This document shows, piece by piece, positions 42,673 through 52,521 of a stretch of DNA of 64,000 nt (positions are counted from its first letter, which is position 1; the number at the start of each line of letters is the position of its first letter). Location of the stretch: assembly GCF_013408335.1 (NCBI RefSeq), contig NZ_JACBZR010000001.1:4193501-4257500 (forward strand), in the 5' to 3' direction. Both the position numbers and the translations under genes were made by a program. The DNA is from Nocardioides panzhihuensis (GTDB lineage Bacteria > Actinomycetota > Actinomycetes > Propionibacteriales > Nocardioidaceae). The notes under the pieces were generated by a model. It worked only from the letters and a program-made list of their open reading frames with translations, searched no databases and was not told where the DNA came from.

Positions 42673-43226
42673 CACTTACCAGCCTTTCCGACCTTGCGGC
42701 GGATGTTCTCGCCGGCGTAACGAACGCCCTTGCCCTTGTAGGGCTCCGGCTTGCGCAGCTTGCGAATGTTGGCCGCAACCTCACCGACGAGCTGCTTGTC
42801 GATGCCCACGACGCCGAGCTTGGTCGGACCGTCGGTGGTGAAGGTGATGCCTTCGGGGGCGTCGAAGACGATCGAGTGCGAGTAACCCAGCTGGAACTCC
42901 AGCTTGGTCGGACCCTTCGACAGGACGCGGTAACCCACGCCGACGATCTCGAGCTTCTTCTCGTAGCCCTCGGTGACACCCAGGACCATGTTGTTGACCA
43001 GCGTGCGGGACAGGCCGTGGAGGGCCTTGTTGTCCCGGCTGTCGTCGGGGCGCTTGACGTCGAGGACGTTACGGCCCTCGTCGTCCTGAGCCTTCTCGAC
43101 GGTGATCGGGTCGACCACGGTGTGCGACAGGGAGCCCTTGGGGCCCTTGACGCTCACAACCTGGCCGTCGATGGTGACGTCCACGCCGGCCGGAACCGGG
43201 ACGGGGAGCTTGCCAATACGCGACAT
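42672..43226 (-). CDS. rplF: 50S ribosomal protein L6 (uL6)
   Basis: Factor-binding-site protein beneath the L7/L12 stalk; 184 residues in two similar domains. [20 protein letters not shown] starts it and [15 protein letters not shown] ends it. 21 nt after rpsH. Confidence 0.97.
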   Translation of the reverse strand: MSRIGKLPVPVPAGVDVTIDGQVVSVKGPKGSLSHTVVDPITVEKAQDDEGRNVLDVKRPDDSRDNKALHGLSRTLVNNMVLGVTEGYEKKLEIVGVGYRVLSKGPTKLEFQLGYSHSIVFDAPEGITFTTDGPTKLGVVGIDKQLVGEVAANIRKLRKPEPYKGKGVRYAGENIRRKVGKAGK

Positions 43227-43247
43227 GTTCTTCTCTCCCTTCCCTGA

Positions 43248-43655
43248 TTACCAGACGTAGGCGAGGACTTCCCCACCTACGCCCTTCTTGTTCGCCTGGC
43301 GGTCGGTCAGCAGACCCTGGCTCGTCGAGATGATCGCGACGCCGAGGCCGCCGAGCACCTTGGGGAGACCGGTGTGCTTCGCGTAGACACGCAGACCGGG
43401 CTTGCTGATGCGGCGTACGCCGGCGATCGAGCGCTCACGGTTGCGGCCGTACTTGAGGGTGATGGTCAGGGTCTTGCCGACCTGGCCCTCGGTGGGCTCC
43501 AGCACCTCGTACTTGGTGATGTAACCCTCCTGCTGGAGGATCTCAGCGACGCCCTGCTTCAGCTTGCTGTACGGCATCGAAACCGTATCGTGGAACGCCT
43601 GGTTGGCGTTGCGCAGACGAGTGAGCATGTCTGCGATCGGGTCAGTCATCGTCAT
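43248..43655 (-). CDS. rpsH: 30S ribosomal protein S8 (uS8)
   Basis: Central-domain 16S binder; in E. coli the translational repressor of the spc operon. 135 residues, [18 protein letters not shown] start and [21 protein letters not shown] end. AAAGGG lies 11 nt before the ATG. A 104-nt gap separates it from rpsN, larger than its neighbours. Confidence 0.97.
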   Translation of the reverse strand: MTMTDPIADMLTRLRNANQAFHDTVSMPYSKLKQGVAEILQQEGYITKYEVLEPTEGQVGKTLTITLKYGRNRERSIAGVRRISKPGLRVYAKHTGLPKVLGGLGVAIISTSQGLLTDRQANKKGVGGEVLAYVW

Positions 43656-43759
43656 TGGCCGAACGGCCCTTTCTCGTAGTGGTTTCCTCGCGACACAAAG
43701 TCACGAGGACCTTCAACGTCAGTGGTTGTGGAGAATCTGGTGATCGAGCCTGTCGAGAT

Positions 43760-43945
43760 TCACCAGGAGGACTTGGTGACGCCGGGCAGCTCGCCGCGGT
43801 GGGCCATCTCACGCAGGCAGATACGGCACAGGCCGAACTTGCGGTAGACAGCCTTCGGGCGGCCGCAGCGCTGGCAGCGGGTGTAACCGCGAACCGCAAA
43901 CTTCGGCTTGCGGGCGGCCTTCACCTTGAGAGCGGTCTTCGCCAT
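43760..43945 (-). CDS. rpsN: 30S ribosomal protein S14, type Z (zinc-binding)
   Basis: 61-residue S14 with the zinc ribbon CQRC...CRIC (four cysteines) and the ending [15 protein letters not shown]. This short C+ form is the housekeeping type in actinobacteria. The ATG at 43945 lies 1 nt after the rplE stop. Confidence 0.96.
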
Positions 43946-43946
43946 C

Positions 43947-44507
43947 TCAGTTCTCCTTGAACGGGAAGCCGAGCGCCTTGAGCAGCGCGCGACCCTGGTC
44001 GTCATTGGTGGCGGTCGTCACGAGGGTGATGTCCATGCCCCGCGAGCGGTCGATCTTGTCCTGGTTGATCTCGTGGAACATGACCTGCTCGGTGAGACCG
44101 AAGGTGTAGTTGCCGTTACCGTCGAACTGCTTGCCGTTCAGGCCGCGGAAGTCCCTGATTCGGGGCAGCGCGAGCGACAGCAGGCGGTCGAGGAACTCCC
44201 ACATCCGGTCGCCGCGCAGCGTGACGTGCGCACCGATCGGCATGCCCTCGCGCAGCTTGAACTGCGCGATGGACTTCTTCGCCTTGTTGATCAGCGGCTT
44301 CTGGCCGGTGATCGCGGTCAGGTCGTTGACAGCGCCCTCGATCAGCTTGGAGTCGCGAGCAGCCTCGCCCACGCCCATGTTGACGACGATCTTGGTCAGA
44401 CCGGGGATCTGCATGACGTTCGGGATCTCGAACTCGGCCTGCAGGGCCGGGGCGATCTCCTCGCGGTACTTCGTCTTGAGGCGCGGGGCCACAGCGGTGT
44501 CGGTCAT
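43947..44507 (-). CDS. rplE: 50S ribosomal protein L5 (uL5)
   Basis: 5S rRNA and P-site tRNA contact protein forming bridge B1b with S13. 186 residues with [31 protein letters not shown] and the C-terminal [15 protein letters not shown]. Starts 2 nt after rplX. Confidence 0.97.
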
Positions 44508-44509
44508 GA

Positions 44510-44869
44510 TCAGATGTCCTTACCGGTCTTGCGCGAGATGCGAACGCTGCGCTCGGCGGCGTAGGTCGAACCGTCGGCGCGACGCTTCTGGACCGTCTCA
44601 CGGCGGTAGCCGACGCGAGCCGGCTCGCCACCCTCGAGCAGCTGAACGTTGGAAACGTGGATCGGGGCCTCGGTGGTCACGATGCCGCCGGTCATGCCGG
44701 CGCGACCGCCCTGGTCCTGGACCTTGGTGTGCTTCTTGATGAGGTTGATGCCCTCGACAATCACACGGTCCTCTCCGGTGAAGACAGCGATCACCTTGCC
44801 GGAGCCGCCCTTGTCCTTACCTGCGATCACCTTGACGGTGTCGCCCTTCTTGATGTGCGAGCGACCCAT
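44510..44869 (-). CDS. rplX: 50S ribosomal protein L24 (uL24)
   Basis: Assembly-initiator protein of the large subunit. 119 residues with the KOW motif in [16 protein letters not shown] and [10 protein letters not shown]. The ATG at 44869 overlaps the rplN stop as TGATGG; the codon before it (GTG) is also in frame. Confidence 0.96.
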   Translation of the reverse strand: MGRSHIKKGDTVKVIAGKDKGGSGKVIAVFTGEDRVIVEGINLIKKHTKVQDQGGRAGMTGGIVTTEAPIHVSNVQLLEGGEPARVGYRRETVQKRRADGSTYAAERSVRISRKTGKDI

Positions 44870-45237
44870 CACAGCACCTCCGGCGCGAGCGAGATGATCT
44901 TCATGAACTTCTTGTCGCGCAGCTCACGGCCAACCGGGCCGAAGATGCGGGTGCCTCGCGGCTCGCCGTCGTTCTTGAGAATGACGGCGGCGTTCTCGTC
45001 GAAGCGGATGTACGAGCCGTCAGCGCGGCGGCGCTCCTTGACGGTGCGCACGATGACAGCCTTGACGACGTCACCCTTCTTCACGTTGCCACCGGGGATA
45101 GCGTCCTTGACGGTGGCGACGATGGTGTCGCCGATGCCGGCGTAGCGACGACCGGAACCACCGAGCACACGAATGCAAAGGATCTCCTTCGCACCAGTGT
45201 TGTCGGCGACCTTGAGTCGCGACTCCTGCTGGATCAT
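44869..45237 (-). CDS. rplN: 50S ribosomal protein L14 (uL14)
   Basis: Subunit-interface protein, 122 residues, [20 protein letters not shown] to [13 protein letters not shown]. It starts the spc-type unit; the preceding 199-nt gap to rpsQ contains a hairpin and a palindrome, which fits a separate transcription or processing boundary as in E. coli, where spc starts at rplN. Confidence 0.97.
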   Translation of the reverse strand: MIQQESRLKVADNTGAKEILCIRVLGGSGRRYAGIGDTIVATVKDAIPGGNVKKGDVVKAVIVRTVKERRRADGSYIRFDENAAVILKNDGEPRGTRIFGPVGRELRDKKFMKIISLAPEVL

Positions 45238-45329
45238 TACTTCTCCTTGTCGAGCTGGTTCTCTCCCCGCTGGAGGGCGGGCGAGCCTTGCCGAACGTAA
45301 TTGGCCCCATAATCGGGTTCTTGATGGGC

Positions 45330-45362
45330 GCAGGCCCAGCGAACAATGGTCGCTGGACCTGC
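45330..45362 (-). terminator. Stem-loop in the rpsQ - rplN gap
   Basis: A 13-bp stem (45330-45342 with 45350-45362) fully paired in minus-strand RNA if one U-G wobble is allowed, with a 7-nt loop. It probably ends or attenuates the S10 operon before the spc genes. Confidence 0.6.
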
Positions 45363-45416
45363 ACCCTTTGGTCAATTTGGCGACGTTTGAGTAACCCCAG
45401 CATCGCCAGCCGGATC

Positions 45417-45432
45417 CGTCTCCTAGGAGACG
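45417..45432. repeat. 16-bp perfect palindrome after rpsQ
   Basis: CGTCTCCTAGGAGACG is perfectly palindromic and sits 4 nt past the rpsQ stop. It may be part of the S10 operon end, an RNA processing site, or a protein-binding site. Confidence 0.6.
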
Positions 45433-45436
45433 AGGA

Positions 45437-45733
45437 TCACTTGGCGCGCTCGACGACCTCGACGAGGCGCCACCGCTTGGTCGCGGACAGCGGCCGGGTC
45501 TCCATGACCAGGACGCGGTCGCCGATGCCGGCGGTGTTCTGCTCGTCGTGAGCCTTGAGCTTGCTGCTACGGCGCATGACCTTGCCGTAGAGCGGGTGCT
45601 TCACGCGGTCCTCGACCTCGACGACGATGGTCTTGTCCATCTTGTCGCTGACGACGAGGCCCTCGCGCACCTTGCGCGTGTTGCGCTCGGTGGTGTCCTG
45701 GGTTGCCCCTGAATCGGACTCAGTGGTAGCCAT
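45437..45733 (-). CDS. rpsQ: 30S ribosomal protein S17 (uS17)
   Basis: 98-residue OB-fold 16S binder. The first ~18 residues ([17 protein letters not shown]) are an acidic extension; the core runs [20 protein letters not shown] to [15 protein letters not shown] at 45733, 1 nt after rpmC. Last gene of the S10 part. Confidence 0.96.
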   Translation of the reverse strand: MATTESDSGATQDTTERNTRKVREGLVVSDKMDKTIVVEVEDRVKHPLYGKVMRRSSKLKAHDEQNTAGIGDRVLVMETRPLSATKRWRLVEVVERAK

Positions 45734-45734
45734 C

Positions 45735-45977
45735 TCAGGCCTCCTCGGTGGTCTCGGTGCCCGGGGCCACGCGGATGCCGAGCTCGCGCTCACGCACCAC
45801 GGTGTAGATCCGGGCGATGTCCTTCTTGACGGTGTTGAGCCGACCGTGGCTCTCCAGCTGGCCGGTGGCCGCCTGGAACCGGAGGTTGAACAGCTCCTCC
45901 TTCGCCTCGCGCAGCTTCGCCTCGAGGTCGACGTCGGTGAGCTCGTCCAGCTCGAACGCCTGCAGGGAGTTGGCCAT
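45735..45977 (-). CDS. rpmC: 50S ribosomal protein L29 (uL29)
   Basis: 80-residue two-helix protein at the tunnel exit, with [20 protein letters not shown] and the [18 protein letters not shown] helix. Its ATG shares a base with the rplP stop (45977). Confidence 0.96.
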   Translation of the reverse strand: MANSLQAFELDELTDVDLEAKLREAKEELFNLRFQAATGQLESHGRLNTVKKDIARIYTVVRERELGIRVAPGTETTEEA

Positions 45978-46396
45978 CAGAACTCACCAGCCTCTCGCGT
46001 GATGAAACGGCACTTCATGGGCAGCTTGTGGATCGCGCGGCGCATCGCCTCGCGAGCCGTGTTCTCGTCGACTCCGGAGAGCTCGAACATGACGCGGCCC
46101 GGCTTGACGTTGGCCACCCACCACTCCGGCGAACCCTTACCGGAACCCATGCGGGTCTCGGCGGGCTTCTTGGTCAGCGGGACGTCGGGGTAGATGTTGA
46201 TCCACACCTTGCCGCCTCGCTTGATGTGGCGAGTCATCGCGATACGCGCTGCCTCGATCTGGCGGTTGGTCACGTAGTGACCCTCGATCGCCTGGATGCC
46301 GTACTCACCAAACGCGAGCTTCGTGCCACCCTTGGCCATACCAGTGCGCTTCGGGTGGTGCTGCTTGCGGTGCTTGACTCGACGGGGCATCAGCAT
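45977..46396 (-). CDS. rplP: 50S ribosomal protein L16 (uL16)
   Basis: A-site finger and tRNA-accommodation protein, 139 residues: [16 protein letters not shown] at the start and [19 protein letters not shown] at the end. GGAGG lies 8 nt before the ATG at 46396, favouring it over an ATG two codons later. Confidence 0.97.
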   Translation of the reverse strand: MLMPRRVKHRKQHHPKRTGMAKGGTKLAFGEYGIQAIEGHYVTNRQIEAARIAMTRHIKRGGKVWINIYPDVPLTKKPAETRMGSGKGSPEWWVANVKPGRVMFELSGVDENTAREAMRRAIHKLPMKCRFITREAGEF

Positions 46397-46399
46397 GGG

Positions 46400-47227
46400 T
46401 CAGCCCTCCTGGGTCGTGGTCTCGGCGGCGGGAGCCTCAGCGGCAGCCGGCGCCTCAGTCTTCGCCGCGCGGTCAGCGCGGTTCGGGCGGTCACCACGGG
46501 TGCCACGCGACGGACGGTCGTTGCGGCCACCGCGACGGTCGTTGCCACCGCGACCCGGGACGCCCGCACGGGCGGCCTGGGCGGCCTGACGCTCAGCGCG
46601 CGAGCCGGAGACCTCGCCCTTGTAGATCCAGACCTTCACGCCGATGCGGCCGAAGGTCGTGCGGGCCTCGTAGAAGCCGTAGTCGATGTCGGCACGCAGC
46701 GTGTGCAGCGGAACGCGGCCCTCGCGGTAGAACTCGGTACGCGACATCTCGGCGCCGTTCAGACGACCCGAGCACTGGATCCGGATGCCCTTGGCACCGG
46801 AGCGCATGGTGGTCTGCATGGCCTTGCGCATCGCGCGACGGAACTGCACGCGACCGCTGAGCTGCTCGGCTACACCCTGGGCGACCAGCTGAGCGTCGAC
46901 CTCGGGGTTCTTGACCTCGAGGATGTTCAGCTGCACCTGCTTGCCGGTGAGCTTCTCCAGCTCGGTGCGGAGGCGGTCGGCCTCGGCGCCGCGGCGGCCG
47001 ATGACGATCCCGGGACGCGCGGTGTGGATGTCCACACGGACGCGGTCACGGGTGCGCTCGATCTCGACCTTGGCGATGCCGGCCCGCTCCATGCCCTTGC
47101 TGAGCAGCTTGCGGATCTTGACGTCCTCGCCGACGTACTCCTTGTACTGCTTGTCGGCGTACCAACGCGACTTGTGGTCGGTCGAGATGCCCAGGCGGAA
47201 GCCGTTCGGGTTGATCTTCTGACCCAT
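46400..47227 (-). CDS. rpsC: 30S ribosomal protein S3 (uS3) with Arg/Gly-rich tail
   Basis: mRNA-entry helicase component, 275 residues versus about 210-230 in many bacteria. KH domain: [18 protein letters not shown]3 C-domain: [20 protein letters not shown]. Residues ~215-275 are a low-complexity tail, first Arg/Gly/Asp-rich then Ala/Glu/Thr-rich. Its ATG shares a base with the rplV stop. Confidence 0.97.
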   Translation of the reverse strand: MGQKINPNGFRLGISTDHKSRWYADKQYKEYVGEDVKIRKLLSKGMERAGIAKVEIERTRDRVRVDIHTARPGIVIGRRGAEADRLRTELEKLTGKQVQLNILEVKNPEVDAQLVAQGVAEQLSGRVQFRRAMRKAMQTTMRSGAKGIRIQCSGRLNGAEMSRTEFYREGRVPLHTLRADIDYGFYEARTTFGRIGVKVWIYKGEVSGSRAERQAAQAARAGVPGRGGNDRRGGRNDRPSRGTRGDRPNRADRAAKTEAPAAAEAPAAETTTQEG

Positions 47228-47661
47228 TAGTTCTTACCGCCCTTCGCGACACTGCGCTTGTTCAGCTCGGCGGCCGGCTGCACGACCAGGGTGATGTGCG
47301 AGGTCCGCTTGTTGATGCGGGTCGCACGACCCTGGGCGCGGGGACGCCAGCGCTTCATGGTCGGACCTCCGTCGACCATGGCGACCGAGACGACGAGGTC
47401 GTCGCGGTCCAGACCCTCGGCCGACACCGCGTTGGCGATGGCGCTCTCGAGGACCTTGTAGACAGTCTCAGAGGCTGCCTGCGGCGCGAACTGCAGCAGG
47501 GAGAGGGCCTCGTCGACGGGCAGACCGCGAACCATGTCGACGACCCGGCGTGCCTTCATCGGAGTGATCCGCACGAAGCGGGCACTCGCGAAGGCACCCG
47601 GCTGGTCGCCGAGCAGGGACTCGCGGCGGGCGCTTACGCGCACACGCTCGGTGGTGCTCAT
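47227..47661 (-). CDS. rplV: 50S ribosomal protein L22 (uL22)
   Basis: Tunnel-constriction protein whose beta-hairpin loop affects macrolide sensitivity. 144 residues with [20 protein letters not shown], and the hairpin [20 protein letters not shown]. Overlaps rpsS by 4 nt. Confidence 0.97.
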   Translation of the reverse strand: MSTTERVRVSARRESLLGDQPGAFASARFVRITPMKARRVVDMVRGLPVDEALSLLQFAPQAASETVYKVLESAIANAVSAEGLDRDDLVVSVAMVDGGPTMKRWRPRAQGRATRINKRTSHITLVVQPAAELNKRSVAKGGKN

Positions 47662-47939
47662 CGACGCCGTCCCTTCCGATCGTCCTTGATGTGACCCTTG
47701 AAAGTGCGGGTCGGGGCGAACTCGCCCAGCTTGTGACCGACCATCGAGTCGGAGACGAAGACCGGGACATGCTTGCGACCGTCGTGCACCGCGATGGTGT
47801 GACCGATCATCTCGGGCACGATCATCGAGCGGCGCGACCAGGTCTTGATCACGTTGTGGGAGCCCTTCTCGTTCTCGGCGTCCACCTTCTTCTGAAGGTG
47901 GTCGTCGATGAAGGGGCCCTTCTTAAGGCTGCGAGGCAT
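47658..47939 (-). CDS. rpsS: 30S ribosomal protein S19 (uS19)
   Basis: Head protein, 93 residues, [19 protein letters not shown] start and [20 protein letters not shown] end. 3 nt after rplB. Confidence 0.98.
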   Translation of the reverse strand: MPRSLKKGPFIDDHLQKKVDAENEKGSHNVIKTWSRRSMIVPEMIGHTIAVHDGRKHVPVFVSDSMVGHKLGEFAPTRTFKGHIKDDRKGRRR

Positions 47940-47942
47940 TGC

Positions 47943-48779
47943 TTACTTCCTACCCTTCCCGCTCTTACGGCGGCGGATGATCTGCGAGTCAGAGGCCTTG
48001 CGCTTACGCGTGCGGCCCTCGGCCTTACCCCAGGGGCTGACCGGGTGACGGCCACCGGAGGTCTTACCCTCACCGCCACCGTGCGGGTGGTCGACCGGGT
48101 TCATGACGACACCACGGACGGTCGGGCGAACGCCCTTCCACCGCATACGGCCGGCCTTGCCCCAGTTGATGTTCGACTGCTCGGCGTTACCGACCTCACC
48201 GACGGTGGCGCGGCAGCGCACGTCGACGAACCGCATCTCGCCCGAAGGCATACGCAGCGTGGCCTTGGAGCCCTCACGGGCGACCAGCTGGGCGCGCATG
48301 CCGGCGGAGCGGGCGATCTTCGCGCCGCCACCCGGACGCAGCTCAACGTTGTGGATGGTGGTACCAACCGGGATGTTGCGCAGCGGGAGGTTGTTGCCGG
48401 GCTTGATGTCGGCAGTGGGACCGGACTCCACGACGGTGCCCTGCGATACGCCGACGGGCGCGAGGATGTAGCGCTTCTCGCCGTCGAAGTAGTGCAGCAG
48501 GGCGATGCGGGCGGTGCGGTTCGGGTCGTACTCGATGTGAGCGACCTTGGCCGGCACGCCGTCCTTGTCGTAGCGACGGAAGTCGATGATCCGGTAGGCA
48601 CGCTTGTGGCCACCACCCTTGTGGCGGGTGGTGATACGGCCCTGGTTGTTGCGGCCGCCCTTCTTGGGAAGGGGCACCGTCAGCGACTTCTCCGGCGTGG
48701 TCCGAGTGATCTCGGCGAAGTCGGCCACCGACGAGCCACGACGGCCCGGGGTAGTCGGCTTGTACTTACGAATAGCCAT
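47943..48779 (-). CDS. rplB: 50S ribosomal protein L2 (uL2)
   Basis: Peptidyl-transferase-centre protein needed for subunit association. 278 residues, with the conserved [15 protein letters not shown] motif containing the histidine near the catalytic centre, and the basic GRTRKRKAS end. Confidence 0.98.
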   Translation of the reverse strand: MAIRKYKPTTPGRRGSSVADFAEITRTTPEKSLTVPLPKKGGRNNQGRITTRHKGGGHKRAYRIIDFRRYDKDGVPAKVAHIEYDPNRTARIALLHYFDGEKRYILAPVGVSQGTVVESGPTADIKPGNNLPLRNIPVGTTIHNVELRPGGGAKIARSAGMRAQLVAREGSKATLRMPSGEMRFVDVRCRATVGEVGNAEQSNINWGKAGRMRWKGVRPTVRGVVMNPVDHPHGGGEGKTSGGRHPVSPWGKAEGRTRKRKASDSQIIRRRKSGKGRK

Positions 48780-48795
48780 GTTCAGTCAGTCCTTC

Positions 48796-49092
48796 TCACG
48801 CGCCGAAGATGTCGATGCGGTCGCCCTCAGCCAGGGAGACGATCGCGCGCTTGGTGTCAGAGCGCTTGCCCATGCCGTACTTCGTACGACGGGCCTTGCC
48901 CTTGCGGTTGATCGTGTTGACCGAGGTCACCTTGACGTCGAACACCTTCTCGACCGCGATCTTGATCTCGGTCTTGTTCGCGTCGGGGCGAACGATGAAG
49001 GTGTACTTGTTCTGGTCGAGGAGGCCGTAGCTCTTCTCGGAGACCACCGGCGCGATCAGAATGTCGCGGGGGTCGTAGTGCAGCGTGCTCAC
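48796..49092 (-). CDS. rplW: 50S ribosomal protein L23 (uL23)
   Basis: Docking site for trigger factor and SRP at the tunnel exit. 98 residues, [19 protein letters not shown] and [16 protein letters not shown]. Overlaps the rplD stop by 4 nt. Confidence 0.97.
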   Translation of the reverse strand: MSTLHYDPRDILIAPVVSEKSYGLLDQNKYTFIVRPDANKTEIKIAVEKVFDVKVTSVNTINRKGKARRTKYGMGKRSDTKRAIVSLAEGDRIDIFGA

Positions 49093-50009
49093 TTGTTAGC
49101 CTCCTCATCAGACGCAGCCTTCTCAGAAGCAGCCTTCTTGCCGGCCTCGACGAAGCCAGCGGCAATGGCGTCCTCAGCGGACTTGAAGTAGAACTCCGCC
49201 TTGGTGGACTCGTACCAACGGCCGCCCGGGGCGTGGAACTTCTTGTCCTTGCCCTTGACGTTGCCCTTGATCTCGAAGCCCTCAGGAGCCGAGCCGTCCT
49301 CGAGCGGCGCGACAGCGCCCTCGGGGAGGTCGTTCTCCTTGGCGGGCTCGACGGCGGCTTCCTTGATCGCGTCCTTCTCGACCTCACCGATGGTGACGGT
49401 CTCCTTGGCAGCGACGACCGGCTTGTCCGAGACGAAGATCTCGTAGGCCGGCCTGGAGAAGACGACATCGTCGGAGACGAGGACGTCGTAGGTGTTGAGC
49501 TGGTCGGCCCAGAGCAGGTGAACCTCAGGCACGTTGCGCAGGCTCAGCGCGGCGATGGACTCGGAACGGTCCAGCACGACGAGGAAGCGCTTGGCGTCGG
49601 AGATCGACTTGAGAGCGGTCAGCGCAGTCTTGGTCGAGGGAGCCTCGAGGGAGAGCTCGACCACGTGGATCTGGCCGGCGCGGGCCCGGTCGGAGAGGGC
49701 TCCGCGGAGAGCCGCGGCCTTCATCTTCTTGGGGGTGCGCTGGCTGTAGTCACGCGGCTGCGGGCCGTGGACGATGCCACCACCGGCGAACTGCGGCGCA
49801 CGGGTCGAACCCTGGCGGGCGCGACCGGTGCCCTTCTGCTTGTAGGGCTTGCGGCCACCGCCGCGGACTTCGCCGCGGGTCTTGGTGGAGTGCGTGCCCT
49901 GGCGCGCAGCAGCCTGCTGCGCGACGACGACCTGGTGGATCAGCGGGATGTTGACCTCAACATCGAAGATCTCAGCCGGGAAGTCGACCTTGACGGTCTT
50001 GATAGCCAT
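49089..50009 (-). CDS. rplD: 50S ribosomal protein L4 (uL4) fused to a C-terminal IKGN-type domain
   Basis: Tunnel-wall protein. Residues 1-~200 are ordinary L4 ([54 protein letters not shown]). The protein then continues to 306 residues instead of about 205-220. Residues ~205-240 form an acidic linker, and 243-291 form a compact domain with [24 protein letters not shown] and AIAAGF. This pattern matches a small domain often found at the C-terminus of unrelated bacterial proteins (called 'sunset domain' in some annotations, from memory). Its role on a ribosome is unknown. Gap to rplC is 2 nt. Confidence 0.93.
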   Translation of the reverse strand: MAIKTVKVDFPAEIFDVEVNIPLIHQVVVAQQAAARQGTHSTKTRGEVRGGGRKPYKQKGTGRARQGSTRAPQFAGGGIVHGPQPRDYSQRTPKKMKAAALRGALSDRARAGQIHVVELSLEAPSTKTALTALKSISDAKRFLVVLDRSESIAALSLRNVPEVHLLWADQLNTYDVLVSDDVVFSRPAYEIFVSDKPVVAAKETVTIGEVEKDAIKEAAVEPAKENDLPEGAVAPLEDGSAPEGFEIKGNVKGKDKKFHAPGGRWYESTKAEFYFKSAEDAIAAGFVEAGKKAASEKAASDEEANK

Positions 50010-50011
50010 GA

Positions 50012-50668
50012 TCAGGCCTCCAGCTTCTTAGCAGCCGAGCGGAGGACCACGAGACCACCCTTGGGGCCAGGAATGGCGCCCTTGACCAGGATGAGGCCCT
50101 TCTCGGTGTCGACGGCGTGCACGGTCAGGTTCTGGGTGGTGACGGTGTCAGTACCCATGTGACCGGCCATGCGGACGCCCTTGAAGACGCGACCGGGCGT
50201 GGCGCAAGCGCCGATCGATCCCGGCTTGCGGTGGTTGCGGTGAGCACCGTGGGAGGCACCGACACCGTGGAAGCCGTGACGCTTCATGACACCCGCGAAA
50301 CCCTTGCCCTTCGAGGTGCCCGTCACGTCGATCTCCTCGCCGATGGCAAAGGTGTCGACGGGGAGCTCCTGGCCGGCGGCGTAGGACGCGGCGTCGGCGG
50401 TGCGGATCTCAGCCAGGTGACGGCGCGGCGTGGTGCCGGCCTTCTCGAACTGGCCGGCGCCCGGCTTGTTCACCTTGCGGCCGTCGATCTCGCCGTAGCC
50501 GATCTGCACGGCGTTGTAGCCGTCGACCTCGGGGGTGCGGACCTGGGTCACGACGTTGGTGTTCGCCGCGATGACGGTCACGGGGACGACGATGTTGTTC
50601 TCGTCCCACAGCTGGGTCATGCCGAGCTTGGTGCCCAGGAGACCCTTCACGTTGCGTTCGATCGTCAT
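50012..50668 (-). CDS. rplC: 50S ribosomal protein L3 (uL3)
   Basis: Assembly initiator reaching the peptidyl-transferase centre. 218 residues: [17 protein letters not shown] at the start, the [19 protein letters not shown] loop and [16 protein letters not shown]. The frame remains open to 50890, but ATG at 50668 gives the family N-terminus. 10 nt after rpsJ. Confidence 0.97.
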   Translation of the reverse strand: MTIERNVKGLLGTKLGMTQLWDENNIVVPVTVIAANTNVVTQVRTPEVDGYNAVQIGYGEIDGRKVNKPGAGQFEKAGTTPRRHLAEIRTADAASYAAGQELPVDTFAIGEEIDVTGTSKGKGFAGVMKRHGFHGVGASHGAHRNHRKPGSIGACATPGRVFKGVRMAGHMGTDTVTTQNLTVHAVDTEKGLILVKGAIPGPKGGLVVLRSAAKKLEA

Positions 50669-50678
50669 GTCGTCAACC

Positions 50679-50987
50679 TCAGAGCTTGATCTCGATGTCG
50701 ACACCAGCAGGCAGATCGAGCCGCATGAGGGAGTCAACAGTCTTCGGGGTCGGGTCGATGATGTCGATGAGGCGCTTGTGGGTGCGCATCTCGAAGTGCT
50801 CGCGCGAGTCCTTGTACTTGTGGGGCGAGCGGATGACGCAGTACACGTTCTTCTCGGTCGGCAGCGGCACCGGGCCGGCGACCTTGGCACCCGTACGGGT
50901 GACCGTGTCCACGATCTTTCGCGCCGAGGTGTCGATCACCTCGTGGTCATAGGCCTTGAGCCTGATGCGGATCTTCTGTCCCGCCAT
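50679..50987 (-). CDS. rpsJ: 30S ribosomal protein S10 (uS10)
   Basis: Head protein and NusB partner (NusE) in transcription antitermination. 102 residues, [17 protein letters not shown] to [12 protein letters not shown]. First gene of the S10 operon; its leader is the 427-nt gap upstream, and tuf is not adjacent as in many genomes. Confidence 0.98.
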   Translation of the reverse strand: MAGQKIRIRLKAYDHEVIDTSARKIVDTVTRTGAKVAGPVPLPTEKNVYCVIRSPHKYKDSREHFEMRTHKRLIDIIDPTPKTVDSLMRLDLPAGVDIEIKL

Positions 50988-51414
50988 CTGTCTCTCTCGT
51001 CCTTCTTGGTCAGCGTGCCGCGTGCTACAGGCTTCCTCCGGCTGAGTCGGCCCGGTTGCTCACCTCTGGCTCCGACCCCCGCGGTCGGGCGTGTCGCGGA
51101 TGATGTTCAGAGGAACACCAATGCAAACAACGCCGACGTCACGTCGGGACTTTCACCATCAGCTTCACTGGAACCACGCCTTCGGGATGGGCACACGGCG
51201 ACCACAGACCACATCCGGACAGACTGACAGCCTGCTCAGGTGACGCGATTCAGTAGTCAAGGTGTGCGCACCCCAGCGAACGTTCACTGGAGCAACCAGA
51301 GAATCTTGGCACGCGTACGCAGGTGGCTCCAAATCAACGATGCCCTCTGGGTCGCTCTGAGAGGATGCCCTCAACCGAGCGAGTTCGCCGGTCGTCGTGA
51401 CGAGGAGCATCAGG
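50988..51414. promoter_or_regulatory. S10 operon leader / divergent intergenic region
   Basis: 427 nt without a credible gene between rpsJ and a divergent membrane-protein gene. It should contain the S10 promoter. TTGACT (minus strand, 51260 to 51255) is a possible -35 about 270 nt upstream of rpsJ, but I see no matching -10. CCAGCGAACGTTCACTGG (51273-51290) is an 18-bp near-perfect palindrome just upstream of it. GAGGAG at 51402-51407 is the ribosome-binding site of the plus-strand gene. Confidence 0.4.
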
Positions 51415-52521
51415 ATGTCAGGAGCGTGGCCACCCCCACCGGGTGAGCAACCTCAGCAGGGTGCGGCCGACCCGTCCACCCCTCCCCCGCCGGGCCAGCC
51501 GGTGCACCCTCAACAGGTGCATCCTCACCCCGCCCAACCGACGTGGGCACAACCGCTGCCACCGGCCCACAAGCCGGGAGCGATCCCGCTGCGCCCGCTG
51601 GGCCTCGGTGACATCCTCGACGGCGCCTTCCGGCTGGTCCGCTTCAACCCGGGCGCCACCGTCGGCGCCTCGGTCCTCGTGGCCGCGGTCGCGATGGCCA
51701 TCCCGCTCGGGGTGACCGCGGCGATGACCTTCTCCGGCGACAGCCTGGAATGGTTCGGGGCCACCCTCGAGGACCCCGACTACGCGCCCAGCAGCTCCGA
51801 GATCCTCAGCATCGTGGCGGCCGTCGGCTCGCTCGTCCTCGGCACGATCCTGCAGGCGATCGGCGCGATCCTGGTGGCCGGGATGATCTCCCACGTGGCC
51901 CACGCCGCCGCGATCGGCCGCAAGCTCACGCTCAGCCAGGCCTGGGCAGCCACCTACGGCAACCGCTGGCGGCTGATCGGGCTCGCGCTGCTGACCACGC
52001 TGGTCTTCGTCCTGGTCCTGGGGGTCGCGGTGACGCCCGTGGTGGTGCTCGCGATCGTCGTCGACAGCCCCGTCCCGGCCATCCTGGTCGGGATCCTGAT
52101 GTTCCTGCTGCTGATCGCGGCCTCCCTCTTCCTGACGGTGCGGCTCTACCTGCTCTCGGTGCCGTCGCTGATGCTCGAGAACACCGGCGTCTTCGGCGCC
52201 ATCGGCCGTGCCTGGCGGCTGTCGGCCCGCCAGTTCTGGCGGCTCTTCGGGATCTGGCTGCTGGCCACCATCATCGTCGGCTTCGTCTCCCAGATCGTCG
52301 CCTTCCCGATCAGCATGGTCGCCAGCGTGGTCGGCATCGTGCAGCCGGACCTCTACTTCTTCGCGACCATCGCCGGCAGCGCCGTCTCGACCGTCGTCGC
52401 GGCCGCGATCGTGGCTCCGTTCAGCGGCGCGGTGACCAACCTGCAGTATCTCGACCAGCGCATCCGCAAGGAGTCCTACGAGGTCGAGCTGATGGAGCAG
52501 GCCGGGCTGCTGAGCAGATGA
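51415..52521 (+). CDS. Multi-spanning membrane protein heading the moxR-type cluster
   Basis: 368 residues: a Pro/Gln/His-rich cytosolic N-terminus (about 1-50), a conserved IPLRPLGLGDILDGAFRLVR segment, then about six hydrophobic helices. This resembles the membrane domain of glycerophosphoryl-diester-phosphodiesterase-like proteins found at this place in actinobacterial moxR clusters, without any catalytic domain. GAGGAG 7 nt before the ATG. Its stop overlaps the next start as ATGA. Function unknown. Confidence 0.7.
   Translation: MSGAWPPPPGEQPQQGAADPSTPPPPGQPVHPQQVHPHPAQPTWAQPLPPAHKPGAIPLRPLGLGDILDGAFRLVRFNPGATVGASVLVAAVAMAIPLGVTAAMTFSGDSLEWFGATLEDPDYAPSSSEILSIVAAVGSLVLGTILQAIGAILVAGMISHVAHAAAIGRKLTLSQAWAATYGNRWRLIGLALLTTLVFVLVLGVAVTPVVVLAIVVDSPVPAILVGILMFLLLIAASLFLTVRLYLLSVPSLMLENTGVFGAIGRAWRLSARQFWRLFGIWLLATIIVGFVSQIVAFPISMVASVVGIVQPDLYFFATIAGSAVSTVVAAAIVAPFSGAVTNLQYLDQRIRKESYEVELMEQAGLLSR

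Noticed and set aside
51273..51290. LexA/SOS box
   Set aside because: The core is GAACGTTC without the spaced GAAC-N4-GTTC arrangement of actinobacterial LexA sites.
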